DNA from: RHKX01 sp035759925 | GTDB lineage: Bacteria; Actinomycetota; Thermoleophilia; Solirubrobacterales; 70-9 | Direction: 5' to 3' | Length of the DNA stretch: 64,000 nucleotides | Assembly: GCA_035759925.1 (NCBI GenBank) | Contig: DASTTY010000073.1 | Span: forward strand, 29,183-93,182 | Part shown: positions 32,526 to 41,085 of the stretch, piece by piece | Layout: each line of letters starts with the position of its first letter | How positions within the stretch are numbered: position 1 is the stretch's first letter | Program-made: the position numbers and the translations under genes | Notes under the pieces: generated by a model | What the model was told of the DNA's origin: nothing | What the model saw: the letters and a program-made list of their open reading frames with translations, nothing else | Database searches by the model: none

Positions 32526-33911
32526 ATGCCCGACAGCAAACCGGCCGACGTCCCACCCGCCGACCTCGAGGCCCTGCGTGCGAGCCTCGACGGTGACGCG
32601 TTGATCCGTGGCGACTCGGCCTGGGAGGCGGCGCGGCAGGCTTGGAACCTCGTCGCCGTGCAGGAGCCGGCGCTGGTCGTCATGGCCGAGTCGGCCGCCG
32701 ACGTCGCCGCCGCCGTCGGCTTCGCCCGCGATCAAGGCCTTCAGGTCGCCCCGCAGAGCACCGGCCACGGCGCCGCGCCGCTCTCCGACCTCGGCTCTGC
32801 GGTGCTGCTGAAGACGTCGCGAATGGCCGGCGTCGAGATCGACCCGGGGGCGGGGATCGCTTCCGTCGGCGCCGGAGCGAAGTGGGGCGAGGTCTGCGGC
32901 CCGGCGGGCGAGCACGGCCTCGCCTGCCTGCACGGCTCGTCGGGGACGGTCGGGGTCGCCGGCTACACGCTGAGCGGAGGCCTCGGCTGGCTCGCGCGCT
33001 CGCGCGGGTTCGCATGCAACAACGTTCGCTCGCTCGAGGCCGTGACCGCCGACGGCCGGATCCGCCGGGTCGATCGCGACAGCGAGCCCGACCTGTTCTG
33101 GGCGCTGCGCGGCGGTGGCGGCAGCCACGCGATCGTCACCTCGTTCGAGCACGAGCTGATCGAGCTCCGCGAGGCGTTCGGCGGCTCGCTGATGTGGCCG
33201 ATCGAGCGGGCGCCGGAGGTGTCGCGAGCTTGGCTCTCGTGGGCGTCGGCGGCGCCGGACGAGCTCAGCATGACCCTGAAGCTGATCCGCTTCCCGCCGT
33301 TCCCGCAGGTTCCCGAGCCGCTCCGCGGCCGGGCGCTGGTCGCCGTGACCTTCGTGTATGCCGGCGCCGCCGAGGCCGGGGAGGAGCTGATCGCGCCACT
33401 GCGAGCGCTCGGCGAGCCCTACATGGACACGGTCGCGACCGTGCCGGCGCCGTCGCTGGCGACGCTGGCGGGCGACCCGGAGGATCCGGTGCCGGCGCTC
33501 GGCGCCGGGCTCTTGCTCGAGTCGCTCGACGACGAGGCGATCGATGCCTACGTCGAGCTGGCCGGCCCCGACGCCGACGTACCGCTGATCTTCCTCGAGA
33601 TCCGCCGGCTCGGCGGCGCCCTCGGGCGCGGCTCCGGGGAGCACGGCGCGCTCGATGTCGCCGGCGCCGAGTACCTGCTCTACGGACTCGGTCCGATGAT
33701 GAGCCCCGAGATGGGTGATGCGGTCCGCGGCACGCTCGGCGGCGTCACCGAGCGGATGGCGCCGTGGGCGGCAGACCACTGCCTGCTCGCCTTCGCCGAG
33801 CAGCGCCAGGACCTGCGGAGCTGCTATCCGGCTTCCGTCGCCGACCGCCTCGAGCGGATCAAGTCCGAGTTCGACCCCGACGACCTGATCCTCGCCAACC
33901 ACCGCGACTGA
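32526..33911 (+). CDS. FAD-linked (BBE-type) oxidoreductase
   Basis: 461 residues. FAD_binding_4 domain: LVVMAESAADVAAAVGFARD, QSTGHGAAPL (His for covalent FAD), LACLHGSSGTVGVAGYTLSGGLGWLARSRG and ALRGGGGSH. C-terminal BBE-like segment with SCYPA and FDPDDLILANH, the usual ending. The canonical second covalent-linkage Cys is not obvious (the segment reads HGSSGTVG), so the flavin may be attached only through His. Oxidises an unknown alcohol or sugar using O2. Ribosome-binding site AAGGAG 8 bp before ATG 32526. Confidence 0.87.
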   Translation: MPDSKPADVPPADLEALRASLDGDALIRGDSAWEAARQAWNLVAVQEPALVVMAESAADVAAAVGFARDQGLQVAPQSTGHGAAPLSDLGSAVLLKTSRMAGVEIDPGAGIASVGAGAKWGEVCGPAGEHGLACLHGSSGTVGVAGYTLSGGLGWLARSRGFACNNVRSLEAVTADGRIRRVDRDSEPDLFWALRGGGGSHAIVTSFEHELIELREAFGGSLMWPIERAPEVSRAWLSWASAAPDELSMTLKLIRFPPFPQVPEPLRGRALVAVTFVYAGAAEAGEELIAPLRALGEPYMDTVATVPAPSLATLAGDPEDPVPALGAGLLLESLDDEAIDAYVELAGPDADVPLIFLEIRRLGGALGRGSGEHGALDVAGAEYLLYGLGPMMSPEMGDAVRGTLGGVTERMAPWAADHCLLAFAEQRQDLRSCYPASVADRLERIKSEFDPDDLILANHRD

Positions 33912-33929
33912 GCGGCGGTCGTTTGCCGC

Positions 33930-33960
33930 CTCCACGCCGGGGCAGAACCCCGGCGTGGAG
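33930..33960. promoter_or_regulatory. 13-bp perfect hairpin covering the SDR start codon
   Basis: CTCCACGCCGGGG (33930-33942), 5-nt loop, CCCCGGCGTGGAG (33948-33960). The proposed GTG of the next gene (33955) lies in the 3' arm. It may end the BBE-type transcript, or mask the start of the SDR gene until melted. Confidence 0.6.
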
Positions 33961-34872
33961 ATCTCGGCCGGCGAACGCGTGCTGATCACCGGCGCATCGA
34001 GCGGCATCGGCCTCGCGACCGCCCTGGCCTATGGCCGCCGCGGCGCCAGGGTCGGCCTACTTGCCCGCGGCGCCGATGGCCTCGAGCGAGCCGCGGAGAT
34101 GGTCGCCGACGCGGGCGGAAGACCGCTCGCCGTCCCCGCTGACGTCACCGACTGGAGCGGCCTCGAGGGCGCGGTCGCGGCTGCAGTCGAAGAGCTCGGC
34201 GGCCTGGACATCGCTGTGTCCTCGGCGGCGGGCCTCTACTACGGGCGCTTCACTGAAACGCCGCCCGAGGACTTCGATCGGACCATCGCCACCACGCTGG
34301 GCGGTGCCGTCAACTTCAGTCGCGTCGTTCTCCCTGCGCTCGCGGAGGGTGGCGGGTCGTTGGTGATCGTCGGCTCGATCGTCTCGCGGATGCCGCTGCC
34401 GCTGTTCGCCGGCTACGCGACGGCGAAGCACGGGTTGCGCGGCTTCGCCGACTCCCTCCGGGTTGAGCTCGCTGAGCAGCGATCGTCGGTATCCGTCTCG
34501 CTCATCAGCCCCGGACCGATCGACACGCCCCTCTGGTCGAACCTCTCGAGCCGGACCGGTGCCCTGCCCCCATCATTTCCGGGAGCCAACGTGCCGGATG
34601 ATGCCGCTGCGGCGGTCGTTTCCTGTGCGCGCTCGGGATGCCGGGGGAGGACGGTCGGCGGCGCGTCGGTTGCCCTGCGGGCGCTCTCGTTGTTCGCCGC
34701 GCCGCTCGCCGAACGGCTGATGCGCGCGCTCGCCTCCTACTCCCTCGACCATCCCCGAGCCGGCGGGGACGCCCGGCCGTTCGACGAGCCGACGGGCAAA
34801 GGACGGCTCCGCGGGCCGCTGCCCTGGGCCCATCGAAGCCTCCTCGGCCGTTTCCGGAGAAGGCGGCCGTGA
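33955..34872 (+). CDS. SDR-family oxidoreductase
   Basis: 305 residues. VLITGASSGIGLATALAYG, the NNAG-equivalent SSAAG, and SIVSRMPLPLFAGYATAKHGLRGF with the catalytic Ser, Tyr and Lys. C-terminal extension of ~60 residues rich in Arg/Pro. NAD(P)-dependent oxidation or reduction of an unknown substrate. GTG 33955 is the best start, although it sits in a 13-bp hairpin; few residues precede VLITG, as expected. The stop overlaps the next gene by 4 bp (GTGA). Confidence 0.82.
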   Translation: MEISAGERVLITGASSGIGLATALAYGRRGARVGLLARGADGLERAAEMVADAGGRPLAVPADVTDWSGLEGAVAAAVEELGGLDIAVSSAAGLYYGRFTETPPEDFDRTIATTLGGAVNFSRVVLPALAEGGGSLVIVGSIVSRMPLPLFAGYATAKHGLRGFADSLRVELAEQRSSVSVSLISPGPIDTPLWSNLSSRTGALPPSFPGANVPDDAAAAVVSCARSGCRGRTVGGASVALRALSLFAAPLAERLMRALASYSLDHPRAGGDARPFDEPTGKGRLRGPLPWAHRSLLGRFRRRRP

Positions 34873-36490
34873 GCGACGCGATCGTCGTCGGGGCGCGACC
34901 GAACGGCCTCATCGCCGCCAATCTTCTCGCCGACCACGGTTGGTCGGTGCTCGTGCTCGAGGAGCAGGACGAGCCCGGCGGCGCCGTCAAGTCGGGCGAG
35001 CTGACGGTGGCCGGCCACGTCCACGATCTCTTCAGCGCCTTCTATCCGTTCGCCGCGGCGTCGCAGGTGATCGGCGGCCTCGACCTCGAGGAGCACGGAC
35101 TGCGCTGGGCTCATGCGGAGTCGGTGGTCGCGCACCCGCGCGAGGACGGACGGTGTGCGGTCCTATCTCGTGACCTCGACCGCACCGCCGCCTCGCTCGA
35201 CGCCTACGCGCCGGGCGACGGCGACGCATGGCGGCGGCTTTTCAAGATCTGGGAGAAGGCGGGCGAGCCGCTCGTCGAGGCGCTGCACACTCCCTTCCCG
35301 CCGATCCGCCCGGCTGCCGCGATGGCGCGGGCCCTTGCTTCCGCGGGAACCGCCCGGTTCATGCGGATGGCGTCTTCGTCGGTCCGCCGCCTCGCCGAGG
35401 AGACCTTCATCGGCGAGAGCGGCGCCGACCTTCTCGCCGGCAATGCCCTCCATGCTGATCTGACACCGGATGCCGCCGCCGGTGGGCTGTTCGGCTGGAT
35501 GCTCTGTTCGCTCGGTCAGCAGGTCGGCTATCCCGTCGTCAGCGGCGGGGCGGGCAATCTGACCGCGGCGCTCGTCCATCGCCTGCGATCACGGGGCGGC
35601 GGGGTCGCCTGCGGCGAGCGCGTCGCGCACATCGTCGTGCGAGGAAGCCGGGCCGTGGCCGTCCGCACTTTCGACGGCACCGAACATCCGGCCCGCCATG
35701 CGGTTCTCGCCGACACCGGCGCGCCGCAGCTGTATCGCAGCCTGATCGACAGCGAGCACCTGCCCGACGGGCTTCTCGTGGACCTCGGTCGCTTCCAGTA
35801 CGACAACTCGACGATCAAGGTCGACTGGGCGCTGCGTGAGCCGATCCCATGGACCGCCGATGCCGCCCGCGGAGCCGGCACGGTTCACGTCGCCGAAGGG
35901 ATCAACGAGCTGGCGAGCACCTCCGAGCAGCTCGTCTCCCGGCTGATACCGGCCCGGCCGTCCCTGATCATGGGTCAGTACGCGACGGCGGACCCGGGAC
36001 GCTCGCCGGAGGGTGCCGATACGGCCTGGGCCTACACGCACGTGCCGCAGCAGGTCCGGGGCGATGCCGGCGGCAATCTGACCGGGACCTGGGACGAGCG
36101 CGAGATCGAGCAATTCGCCGATCGGGTCGAGGAGCGCGTCGAGCGGCTGGCGCCGGGCTTTCGAGGCCGATCGCTGGGCGCCACATATTCGGTCCGCGCG
36201 AGCTCGAGGCAGCGAACGCGAACCTCGTCGGGGGAGCGATCAACGGCGGGACGGCGCAAGCTCACCAGCAGCTGGTCTTCCGCCCGACATCCGGGCATCT
36301 CGGACGGCCGGAGACTCCAATCGGCGGTCTCTATCTTGCGTCCGCCTCGGCGCATCCCGGCGGCGGCGTACATGGTGGCCCCGGAGCGAACGCGGCGCGG
36401 ACCGCGATCGCGCACCGGCGCGCCCGTCGCGCAACCTTCGGTCTCAGCGGCATCGCCGCGACGGCGGCGATGCGACGGTTCTCGGGTTGA
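34869..36490 (+). pseudogene. Phytoene-dehydrogenase-like FAD oxidoreductase, frameshifted
   Basis: The N-terminal ~430 residues read in one frame (DAIVVGARPNGLIAANLLADHGWSVLVLEE, with the dinucleotide fold). After LAPGFRG (near 36160) the frame becomes nonsense, while the conserved C-terminus (HIFGPRELEAANANLVGG, then GGLYLASASAHPGGGVHGG and the stop at 36490) continues one base earlier in register. A single-base loss between about 36160 and 36185 explains this. It could be a genuine mutation, a sequencing error or, less likely, programmed frameshifting. The GTG start overlaps the SDR stop. An intact enzyme would desaturate an isoprenoid-like or related substrate. Confidence 0.8.
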
Positions 36491-36491
36491 G

Positions 36492-36517
36492 GTTTGGCTG
36501 CGGCGGCCGGAGGGAAT
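36492..36517 (+). promoter_or_regulatory. SigB/SigF-like promoter of the CDGSH gene
   Basis: GTTTGG (36492-36497), 14 bp, GGGAAT (36512-36517), 13 bp before ATG 36530. It overlaps the in-frame TTG at 36494, which argues against that earlier start. Confidence 0.6.
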
Positions 36518-36529
36518 CTGATTCGCGCG

Positions 36530-36754
36530 ATGGAGCCGGAAAGCGATGCCGAGAGCGCGCGGATCACGCCATATCGAAACGGCCCGTACCTGATCCGCGG
36601 TCCGTTCACACTCGCCGATCAGGACGGCAACGAGATCGAGGTGGGGCGCAGGGTCATTGCGCTTTGTCGGTGCGGAAAGTCACGGACGCGGCCGTTCTGC
36701 GACGGCACCCACAAGACGGTCGGTTTCGTGGCTGAAAGCGGCGCCGAGAGTTAA
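36530..36754 (+). CDS. CDGSH iron-sulfur protein
   Basis: 74 residues. CRCGKSRTRPFCDGTHKTVGF is the CDGSH 2Fe-2S signature with its three Cys and single His ligand. The upstream TPYRNGPYLIRGPFTLADQDGNEI stretch is typical of small bacterial CDGSH proteins. It is probably a redox or iron-sulfur transfer protein with a role in oxidative stress. A SigB-like promoter precedes it. Its last 75 bp overlap the 3' end of the convergent glycosyltransferase gene. Confidence 0.85.
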   Translation: MEPESDAESARITPYRNGPYLIRGPFTLADQDGNEIEVGRRVIALCRCGKSRTRPFCDGTHKTVGFVAESGAES

Positions 36755-37783
36755 CGTCGCGCCGTCGGCTCTGAGCCGGGTGAAACTGCTCGCAGCGCGG
36801 GTGATCCGGCCACGGCCGTAGTGAACGCCGGTGCCGCGAACGCCCCGCCAGAAGGCGATCCAGATGCAGACGCCGCGCTCGAGCATCCAGAGGGGCGCGA
36901 GCAGCGACGCCGAAACCGGAAAATACTCGGCGCCGCCGGCACGGCGGCGGCCAACCTCCGCGATCGCGGCCGGCGCCGCGATCGCGGCTGCAGCCGCACG
37001 CTTCCGCCGGCGGTAGAGGAGACCGGCGAGCATCGGCAGAAGCGCCAGGAAAGCTGTCATCCGCAGTGGCATCGACCAGTCGTCGTAGGCCTGGCGGACG
37101 CGCTGCGAGCGGAAGTGCGCGAACGTCGGCGGAAGCCGTGCCACGTAGAGGTCGAGGACGGTGAGGACGCGACCTCCCTGGGCGGCGGTCTTTCGCATCA
37201 GCTCGAGATTCTCGAAGAGGGCTGTGCCGTCGTAGCCGCCGATTCCGACTAGGAAGCTGCGGCGAAGCGCGAACGTGCCGGGAAAGTCGCCGACCGGGAA
37301 CTGGAGATCGCCGGTGATGACGCGGTTCAGGAGTGAACGGGCGGTATCCCAGGCTGCATGCCAGACGAGAGGGCGAAAGTGGTTCTGCGGCCGGACCAGC
37401 TCGGCCTCGTCGAGCAGTCCAAGTGCGCGCTCGAGCGGGTCTCGCTCCCAGCGGACGTCGTCGTCGGCGATCACGATTCGTTCGTTCCGGGCCGCGGTGA
37501 CGCCGGTCAGGATCCCATCGACCTTGCCGTTCGGGGACCACAGACAAGCGTCCGGCGTCATGTGCCGGACGGAGGCCGGCAATTTCGCGGCGTGGCTGGC
37601 GTAAAGCTCCGGCGGCGAGTCGTCGACGACGACCACGTCGTCGAGCCACTCCGAGACGGTCCCCAGGTGCGCGGCAAGGTCGTCGATCGGCCCCGGGGCC
37701 GACCAGCGCAAGGGCACGACGTAGGTTGCCGCGGCCCGCACGTCAGGCGGCCGCGCCGAGGGCGGGCGGAGCAGCGGGCTCAC
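36680..37783 (-). CDS. Membrane-associated family 2 glycosyltransferase
   Basis: 367 residues. GT-A core: TYVVPLRW, VVVDDSPPEL, IVIADDDVRWE (DxD metal site), and GDFPGTFALRRSFL. C-terminal hydrophobic helices (about 245-330: FLALLPMLAGLLY, AAAIAAPAAIAEVG, LLAPLWMLERGVCIWIAFW) anchor it to the membrane. It probably glycosylates a lipid or wall precursor. GTG 37783 is chosen because it lies just before the conserved domain and overlaps the upstream gene's 3' end by 41 bp. It is cotranscribed with the iron-dependent enzyme. Confidence 0.8.
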   Translation of the reverse strand: MSPLLRPPSARPPDVRAAATYVVPLRWSAPGPIDDLAAHLGTVSEWLDDVVVVDDSPPELYASHAAKLPASVRHMTPDACLWSPNGKVDGILTGVTAARNERIVIADDDVRWERDPLERALGLLDEAELVRPQNHFRPLVWHAAWDTARSLLNRVITGDLQFPVGDFPGTFALRRSFLVGIGGYDGTALFENLELMRKTAAQGGRVLTVLDLYVARLPPTFAHFRSQRVRQAYDDWSMPLRMTAFLALLPMLAGLLYRRRKRAAAAAIAAPAAIAEVGRRRAGGAEYFPVSASLLAPLWMLERGVCIWIAFWRGVRGTGVHYGRGRITRAASSFTRLRADGATLTLGAAFSHETDRLVGAVAERPRP

Positions 37784-38840
37784 GCAACGAACTCTCGCCT
37801 GCTTGCCACGCGCCGAGCAATTGCGCCGCGAAGCTCGACTCGAGGAGGAGCAGCGCCCGGGCGCCGAAGAGGATGTCCGTGACGAGATCGGGCTCGCGGT
37901 TGGCGAGCCCCCCCGCGAGGTCGTATGCCGCGATGTTCTCGTGGACGGCGTCGGCTTCGACATGCTCGTCGTAGAAGTCGACGGTCGCCGGATCGACCCC
38001 GAGCCGGCGCAGGCCGTTCCCGTATGAGCGGTTCGGCCGCGAGGAGGTCATCTCGAACATTGCGAGGTGGCCGACGATCGCTCCGCGGCGCGCCCGGCGG
38101 CTGCCGAGAGCCGACATGAGGTTGACCGTCGCGAGCGTCGACCCGGGAAGACGGTCGAGGAAAGCGCTGGGACGCGGGTCGAGGGCGAGGCCCCGCATCG
38201 TCTTCGCGAACAGGTGCGAGTGCATGCGCTCGCTGCGCCCACCGCCGTACTCGTCGGCCTGGATCTCCAGCAATGCCGTCTTCGGCGGGCCGTCGAGCCG
38301 CGGGATCGCGAGGCTGTGCGGATCGGCCTCCTTGAGCTGGTAGGCGGAGCGGTGGACCACGAACTCTCGGAACTGCTCGATGTCCGCCCGCGACTCGAGG
38401 AAGCGGGCAAGTGGCGGGCCTTCATCGCCGCGCTCGAGCTCGAAGAGCCGATCGCCGACCCGGGCCGGATCGACGTCGGTCTCGGGCGGCAGCGCTGCAT
38501 CGAGGGCACCTAGAAAGCGGCCTTCGAGGAGGCCGCGAAGTTGCAGCAGCGGGATCTCGCCCTCCCAGATCGGGTCGACGTCGGCGAAGCCGCGGTAGCC
38601 GAGCTCGAAGCAGATGTAGAGCGCGAGGTGGAGGTCGTCGTCGGCGAGCGGATCGGCGCCGTCGATCGCTTCCCGCGCTGCCTCGATCTCGATCTGCGAA
38701 AGCGTTGGACAGGGGCTACCTGTGCGCTCTGGCTCGGAATGGAGCAGCTTGCAGACTTGCCGGCTCAGATGGCCGACCGGGCCGGGAAGAGGGGCGGGCA
38801 GCTTCTCGGCCCGGCGGGCGGTGTCACTCGGCGCGCTCAT
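37743..38840 (-). CDS. Iron-containing redox enzyme (heme-oxygenase-like fold)
   Basis: 365 residues. The C-terminal half matches the iron-containing redox enzyme family (PF14518): LLEIQADEYGGGRSERMHSHLF with Glu, Asp and His ligand candidates, and a later FYDEHVEADAVHENIAA pair. Members use a di-iron or Fe centre in an all-helical fold. The substrate is unknown. ATG 38840 is chosen because a SigB-like promoter ends 14 bp before it; the frame remains open upstream into the divergent gene. Overlaps the glycosyltransferase gene. Confidence 0.82.
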   Translation of the reverse strand: MSAPSDTARRAEKLPAPLPGPVGHLSRQVCKLLHSEPERTGSPCPTLSQIEIEAAREAIDGADPLADDDLHLALYICFELGYRGFADVDPIWEGEIPLLQLRGLLEGRFLGALDAALPPETDVDPARVGDRLFELERGDEGPPLARFLESRADIEQFREFVVHRSAYQLKEADPHSLAIPRLDGPPKTALLEIQADEYGGGRSERMHSHLFAKTMRGLALDPRPSAFLDRLPGSTLATVNLMSALGSRRARRGAIVGHLAMFEMTSSRPNRSYGNGLRRLGVDPATVDFYDEHVEADAVHENIAAYDLAGGLANREPDLVTDILFGARALLLLESSFAAQLLGAWQAGESSLREPAAPPALGAAA

Positions 38841-38854
38841 CGGCAGAACGTAGG

Positions 38855-38880
38855 TTTCCCGCCGGTCCGAGAGCTGAAAC
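38855..38880 (-). promoter_or_regulatory. SigB/SigF-like promoter of the iron-dependent enzyme operon
   Basis: Minus strand GTTTCA (38880-38875), 14 bp, GGGAAA (38860-38855), 14 bp before ATG 38840. Back-to-back with the promoter of the divergent gene (38890-38914). Confidence 0.65.
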
Positions 38881-38889
38881 CCGTGGTGG

Positions 38890-38914
38890 GTTAGCGATGT
38901 GGCTCGACGGGTAA
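38890..38914 (+). promoter_or_regulatory. SigB/SigF-like promoter of the small membrane-protein gene
   Basis: GTTAGC (38890-38895), 13 bp, GGGTAA (38909-38914), 10 bp before ATG 38925. Transcription would start very close to the ATG. Confidence 0.55.
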
Positions 38915-38924
38915 TTGCCCGGGC

Positions 38925-39218
38925 ATGGGCGCGACCGAGAAACACGAGAACAGCTTCTGGACCAACGTCGGCAGCCTCGGCGGGGCGGTCCTCGGGGTCG
39001 TCCTGATCCTGATCTGTCTGGTCCTCAGCTTCTGGGTCGCATTCGTGGCCCTGCTGATCCCCGTGATCGTGATCGTGATGATCGCCGGGTTCGTGATGGC
39101 CCGACAGGCGACGCCGGAGGACCGCGAGGAACAGGACCTCACGAAGGCCGGCTATCAGGGTCCCGAGGCCGAGTACGGGGTCGAGAACGAGAGCACGACC
39201 GGCGACCCGGCGACCTGA
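38925..39218 (+). CDS. Small integral membrane protein
   Basis: 97 residues. Two close hydrophobic stretches (GSLGGAVLGVVLILICLVLSFWV and VALLIPVIVIVMIAGFVMARQ) form a helical hairpin, followed by an acidic tail (EDREEQDLTKAGYQGPEAEYG). Not a family I can name, though similar two-helix stress proteins occur in actinobacteria. It shares a divergent SigB-like promoter region with the iron-dependent enzyme. Confidence 0.7.
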   Translation: MGATEKHENSFWTNVGSLGGAVLGVVLILICLVLSFWVAFVALLIPVIVIVMIAGFVMARQATPEDREEQDLTKAGYQGPEAEYGVENESTTGDPAT

Positions 39219-39238
39219 TCGGTGCCCGTAGGGAGCCT

Positions 39239-40120
39239 CTAACCGGGTAGCGCCCGCGCCCGCCGGCCGAACCCGTCCCAGGGGTTGCCGACGTCGGCGA
39301 TCCGCTCGCCGCAGTTGGCGATCGTCCAGCGGTCGGGTCGCAGGGACCGCTTGGACAACTCCTCCCAGGCGATCGGCATCGCGACCGGCGCCTTCGGGCG
39401 GGCGCGAACGCCGTAGGCGGCGACGGCGTGCTGGGCGTAGTTGATCCGGTTGACGTCGAGGTAGATCTTCTTGCCGCGATCGGCCCTGCGCCACTCGAGC
39501 GTCAGCCGGCCTGGGTCGTCGGCGACCATCCGCTCGGCGAGGGAGCGGGCGTAGGAATGAACGGTGCCGAAGTCGTTGCCGCGGCGCAGCGGGCAGACGA
39601 CGTGGATGCCGCGCGAGCCGGTGACCATCGCGAACGGGACGAGGCCGGCGTCGCGGAGGTGCTCCCCGGCCGCCCGGGCAGCGGCGCGGACGGCGGCGAA
39701 ACCGGCGCCGGGGGAGGGGTCGAAGTCGAGGATCAGCCGGTCGGGCTCGCGCGGCTTGTCGGCTCGCGAGAGCCAGGCATGTGGCGTCACCATGTTCTGG
39801 CCGGCGAGGTAGACGAGGGTGGCCGTGTCGCGGGCGACCACCTGGACGAGCGAACCGCCCCGCTTGGCAACGGTCGTCCTGCCGATCCAGTCCGGGAAGT
39901 GGCGCGGTACCGACTTCATGTAGTAACCCTCGGCATCGATCCCGTCCGGGAAGACCTGGAATGTCAGCGGCCGGTCACGGAGCAGCGGCTTCATCAGCTC
40001 GCCGACCCGCTCGTAGTGGCGGGCGAGGTCCAGTTTTGTGAGGCCGGCCTCCGGGAACATCAACTTGTCGGGACTGCTGATCGCGATCGCCCGCCGGCCG
40101 CTGCGGATCTCGGCGCTCAT
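39239..40120 (-). CDS. Stand-alone LigD polymerase domain
   Basis: 293 residues, an archaeo-eukaryotic primase-type polymerase. EGYYMKSVPRHFPDWI, the metal-binding LDFDPS (DxD) and SRGIHVVCPL are its signatures. It would fill gaps and add ribonucleotides during nonhomologous end joining. ATG 40120 overlaps the ligase stop (ATGA). It is the third gene of a split LigD operon. Confidence 0.9.
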   Translation of the reverse strand: MSAEIRSGRRAIAISSPDKLMFPEAGLTKLDLARHYERVGELMKPLLRDRPLTFQVFPDGIDAEGYYMKSVPRHFPDWIGRTTVAKRGGSLVQVVARDTATLVYLAGQNMVTPHAWLSRADKPREPDRLILDFDPSPGAGFAAVRAAARAAGEHLRDAGLVPFAMVTGSRGIHVVCPLRRGNDFGTVHSYARSLAERMVADDPGRLTLEWRRADRGKKIYLDVNRINYAQHAVAAYGVRARPKAPVAMPIAWEELSKRSLRPDRWTIANCGERIADVGNPWDGFGRRARALPG

Positions 40121-41085
40121 CGCTCGCGGACCACCTCGCCCGCGTCCTTGTCGTCGCGGAGGCCGAGGAAGCGGGGATGGCGAAGCCGACCGTCGCGGGT
40201 CCATTCCGTGAATCCGACCTGAGCGACGAGGTCGGGCTCGACCCAGTGCGGTCCTTTGACGTCGATCGAGCGCGGGTCCGCGAACGGGCTGACCGCGACG
40301 GTGAGGTTCTCGAGTCGGTTGCCGAGCGACTCCAGCGTCGCCTCGTCGAAACCGGTGCCGACCCGCCCCGCGTAGCGGAGCTCGCCGTCCTCCCAGTAGC
40401 CGAGCAGGAGCGCGCCGAAGCGGCTGCGGGCCCCCTTTGGGTCGGTGTAGCCACCGATTACCAGCTCCTGACCCTGCTCGCACTTGAGCTTGAGCCAGTC
40501 GCGGGAGCGCCGCGCGGTGTAGGCGGACGCCGCCCGCTTCGCGATCAGGCCCTCCCACCCCTTTCGGCAGGCCTCCGCGAAGAACGTTTCGCCGCTCTCG
40601 TTGCGGTAAGACGTCAGCCGGATCGGATCGGACCAGCCGATCCGGTGGCGGAGCAGCCGCTTGCGGCTTCGCAGTGGCAGCCGGCGGACGTCGTAGCCAT
40701 CCAGCCAGAGGAGATCGAAGGCGTAGTAGAAGACCGGTACGAAGCGCTGCTTGCGGCGCGCGAGCAGCGCGAAGCTCGTCTGGCTGCCGTCGAAGGCGAC
40801 GACCTCGCCGTCGAGGGCGAAGCGCTTGCAGCGGTTGCCGGCGAGCGCCGCGGCGATCTCCGGATAGCGATCGTTCAGCGGCAGGTCGTTGCGGGAGAGC
40901 AGGCGGACGTCGCCGCCGTCGCGGATCGCGATGCAGCGGATGCCGTCGAGCTTGCGCTCGAAGATCCAGCCCGGGTCGCTGAAACGGCGGTCGGTCAGCA
41001 CGGCCTTCATGGGTCTGGCGTGGGCCGGGGCCGCGGCCTCGACGAGGCGGGCGCGATCGGCCTCCGCCAGCGGGGCAGCGGTCAC
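40117..41085 (-). CDS. ATP-dependent DNA ligase (LigD ligase domain)
   Basis: 322 residues. The AMP-accepting Lys is in FERKLDGIR; LDGEVVAFD, FDLLWLDGYDV, WEGLIAKRAAS and WLKLK are nucleotidyltransferase motifs III-V. The C-terminal OB fold contains VIGGYTDPKG and LRYAGRVGTGF. It seals strand breaks with ATP. GTG 41085 overlaps the phosphoesterase stop (GTGA). Its size and motifs match the LigD ligase module and not the larger LigB/LigC type. Confidence 0.92.
   Translation of the reverse strand: MTAAPLAEADRARLVEAAAPAHARPMKAVLTDRRFSDPGWIFERKLDGIRCIAIRDGGDVRLLSRNDLPLNDRYPEIAAALAGNRCKRFALDGEVVAFDGSQTSFALLARRKQRFVPVFYYAFDLLWLDGYDVRRLPLRSRKRLLRHRIGWSDPIRLTSYRNESGETFFAEACRKGWEGLIAKRAASAYTARRSRDWLKLKCEQGQELVIGGYTDPKGARSRFGALLLGYWEDGELRYAGRVGTGFDEATLESLGNRLENLTVAVSPFADPRSIDVKGPHWVEPDLVAQVGFTEWTRDGRLRHPRFLGLRDDKDAGEVVRER

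Noticed and set aside
36494..36529. TTG 36494 as start of the CDGSH gene
   Set aside because: It lies in the -35 of the promoter and adds residues outside the family; ATG 36530 is preferred.
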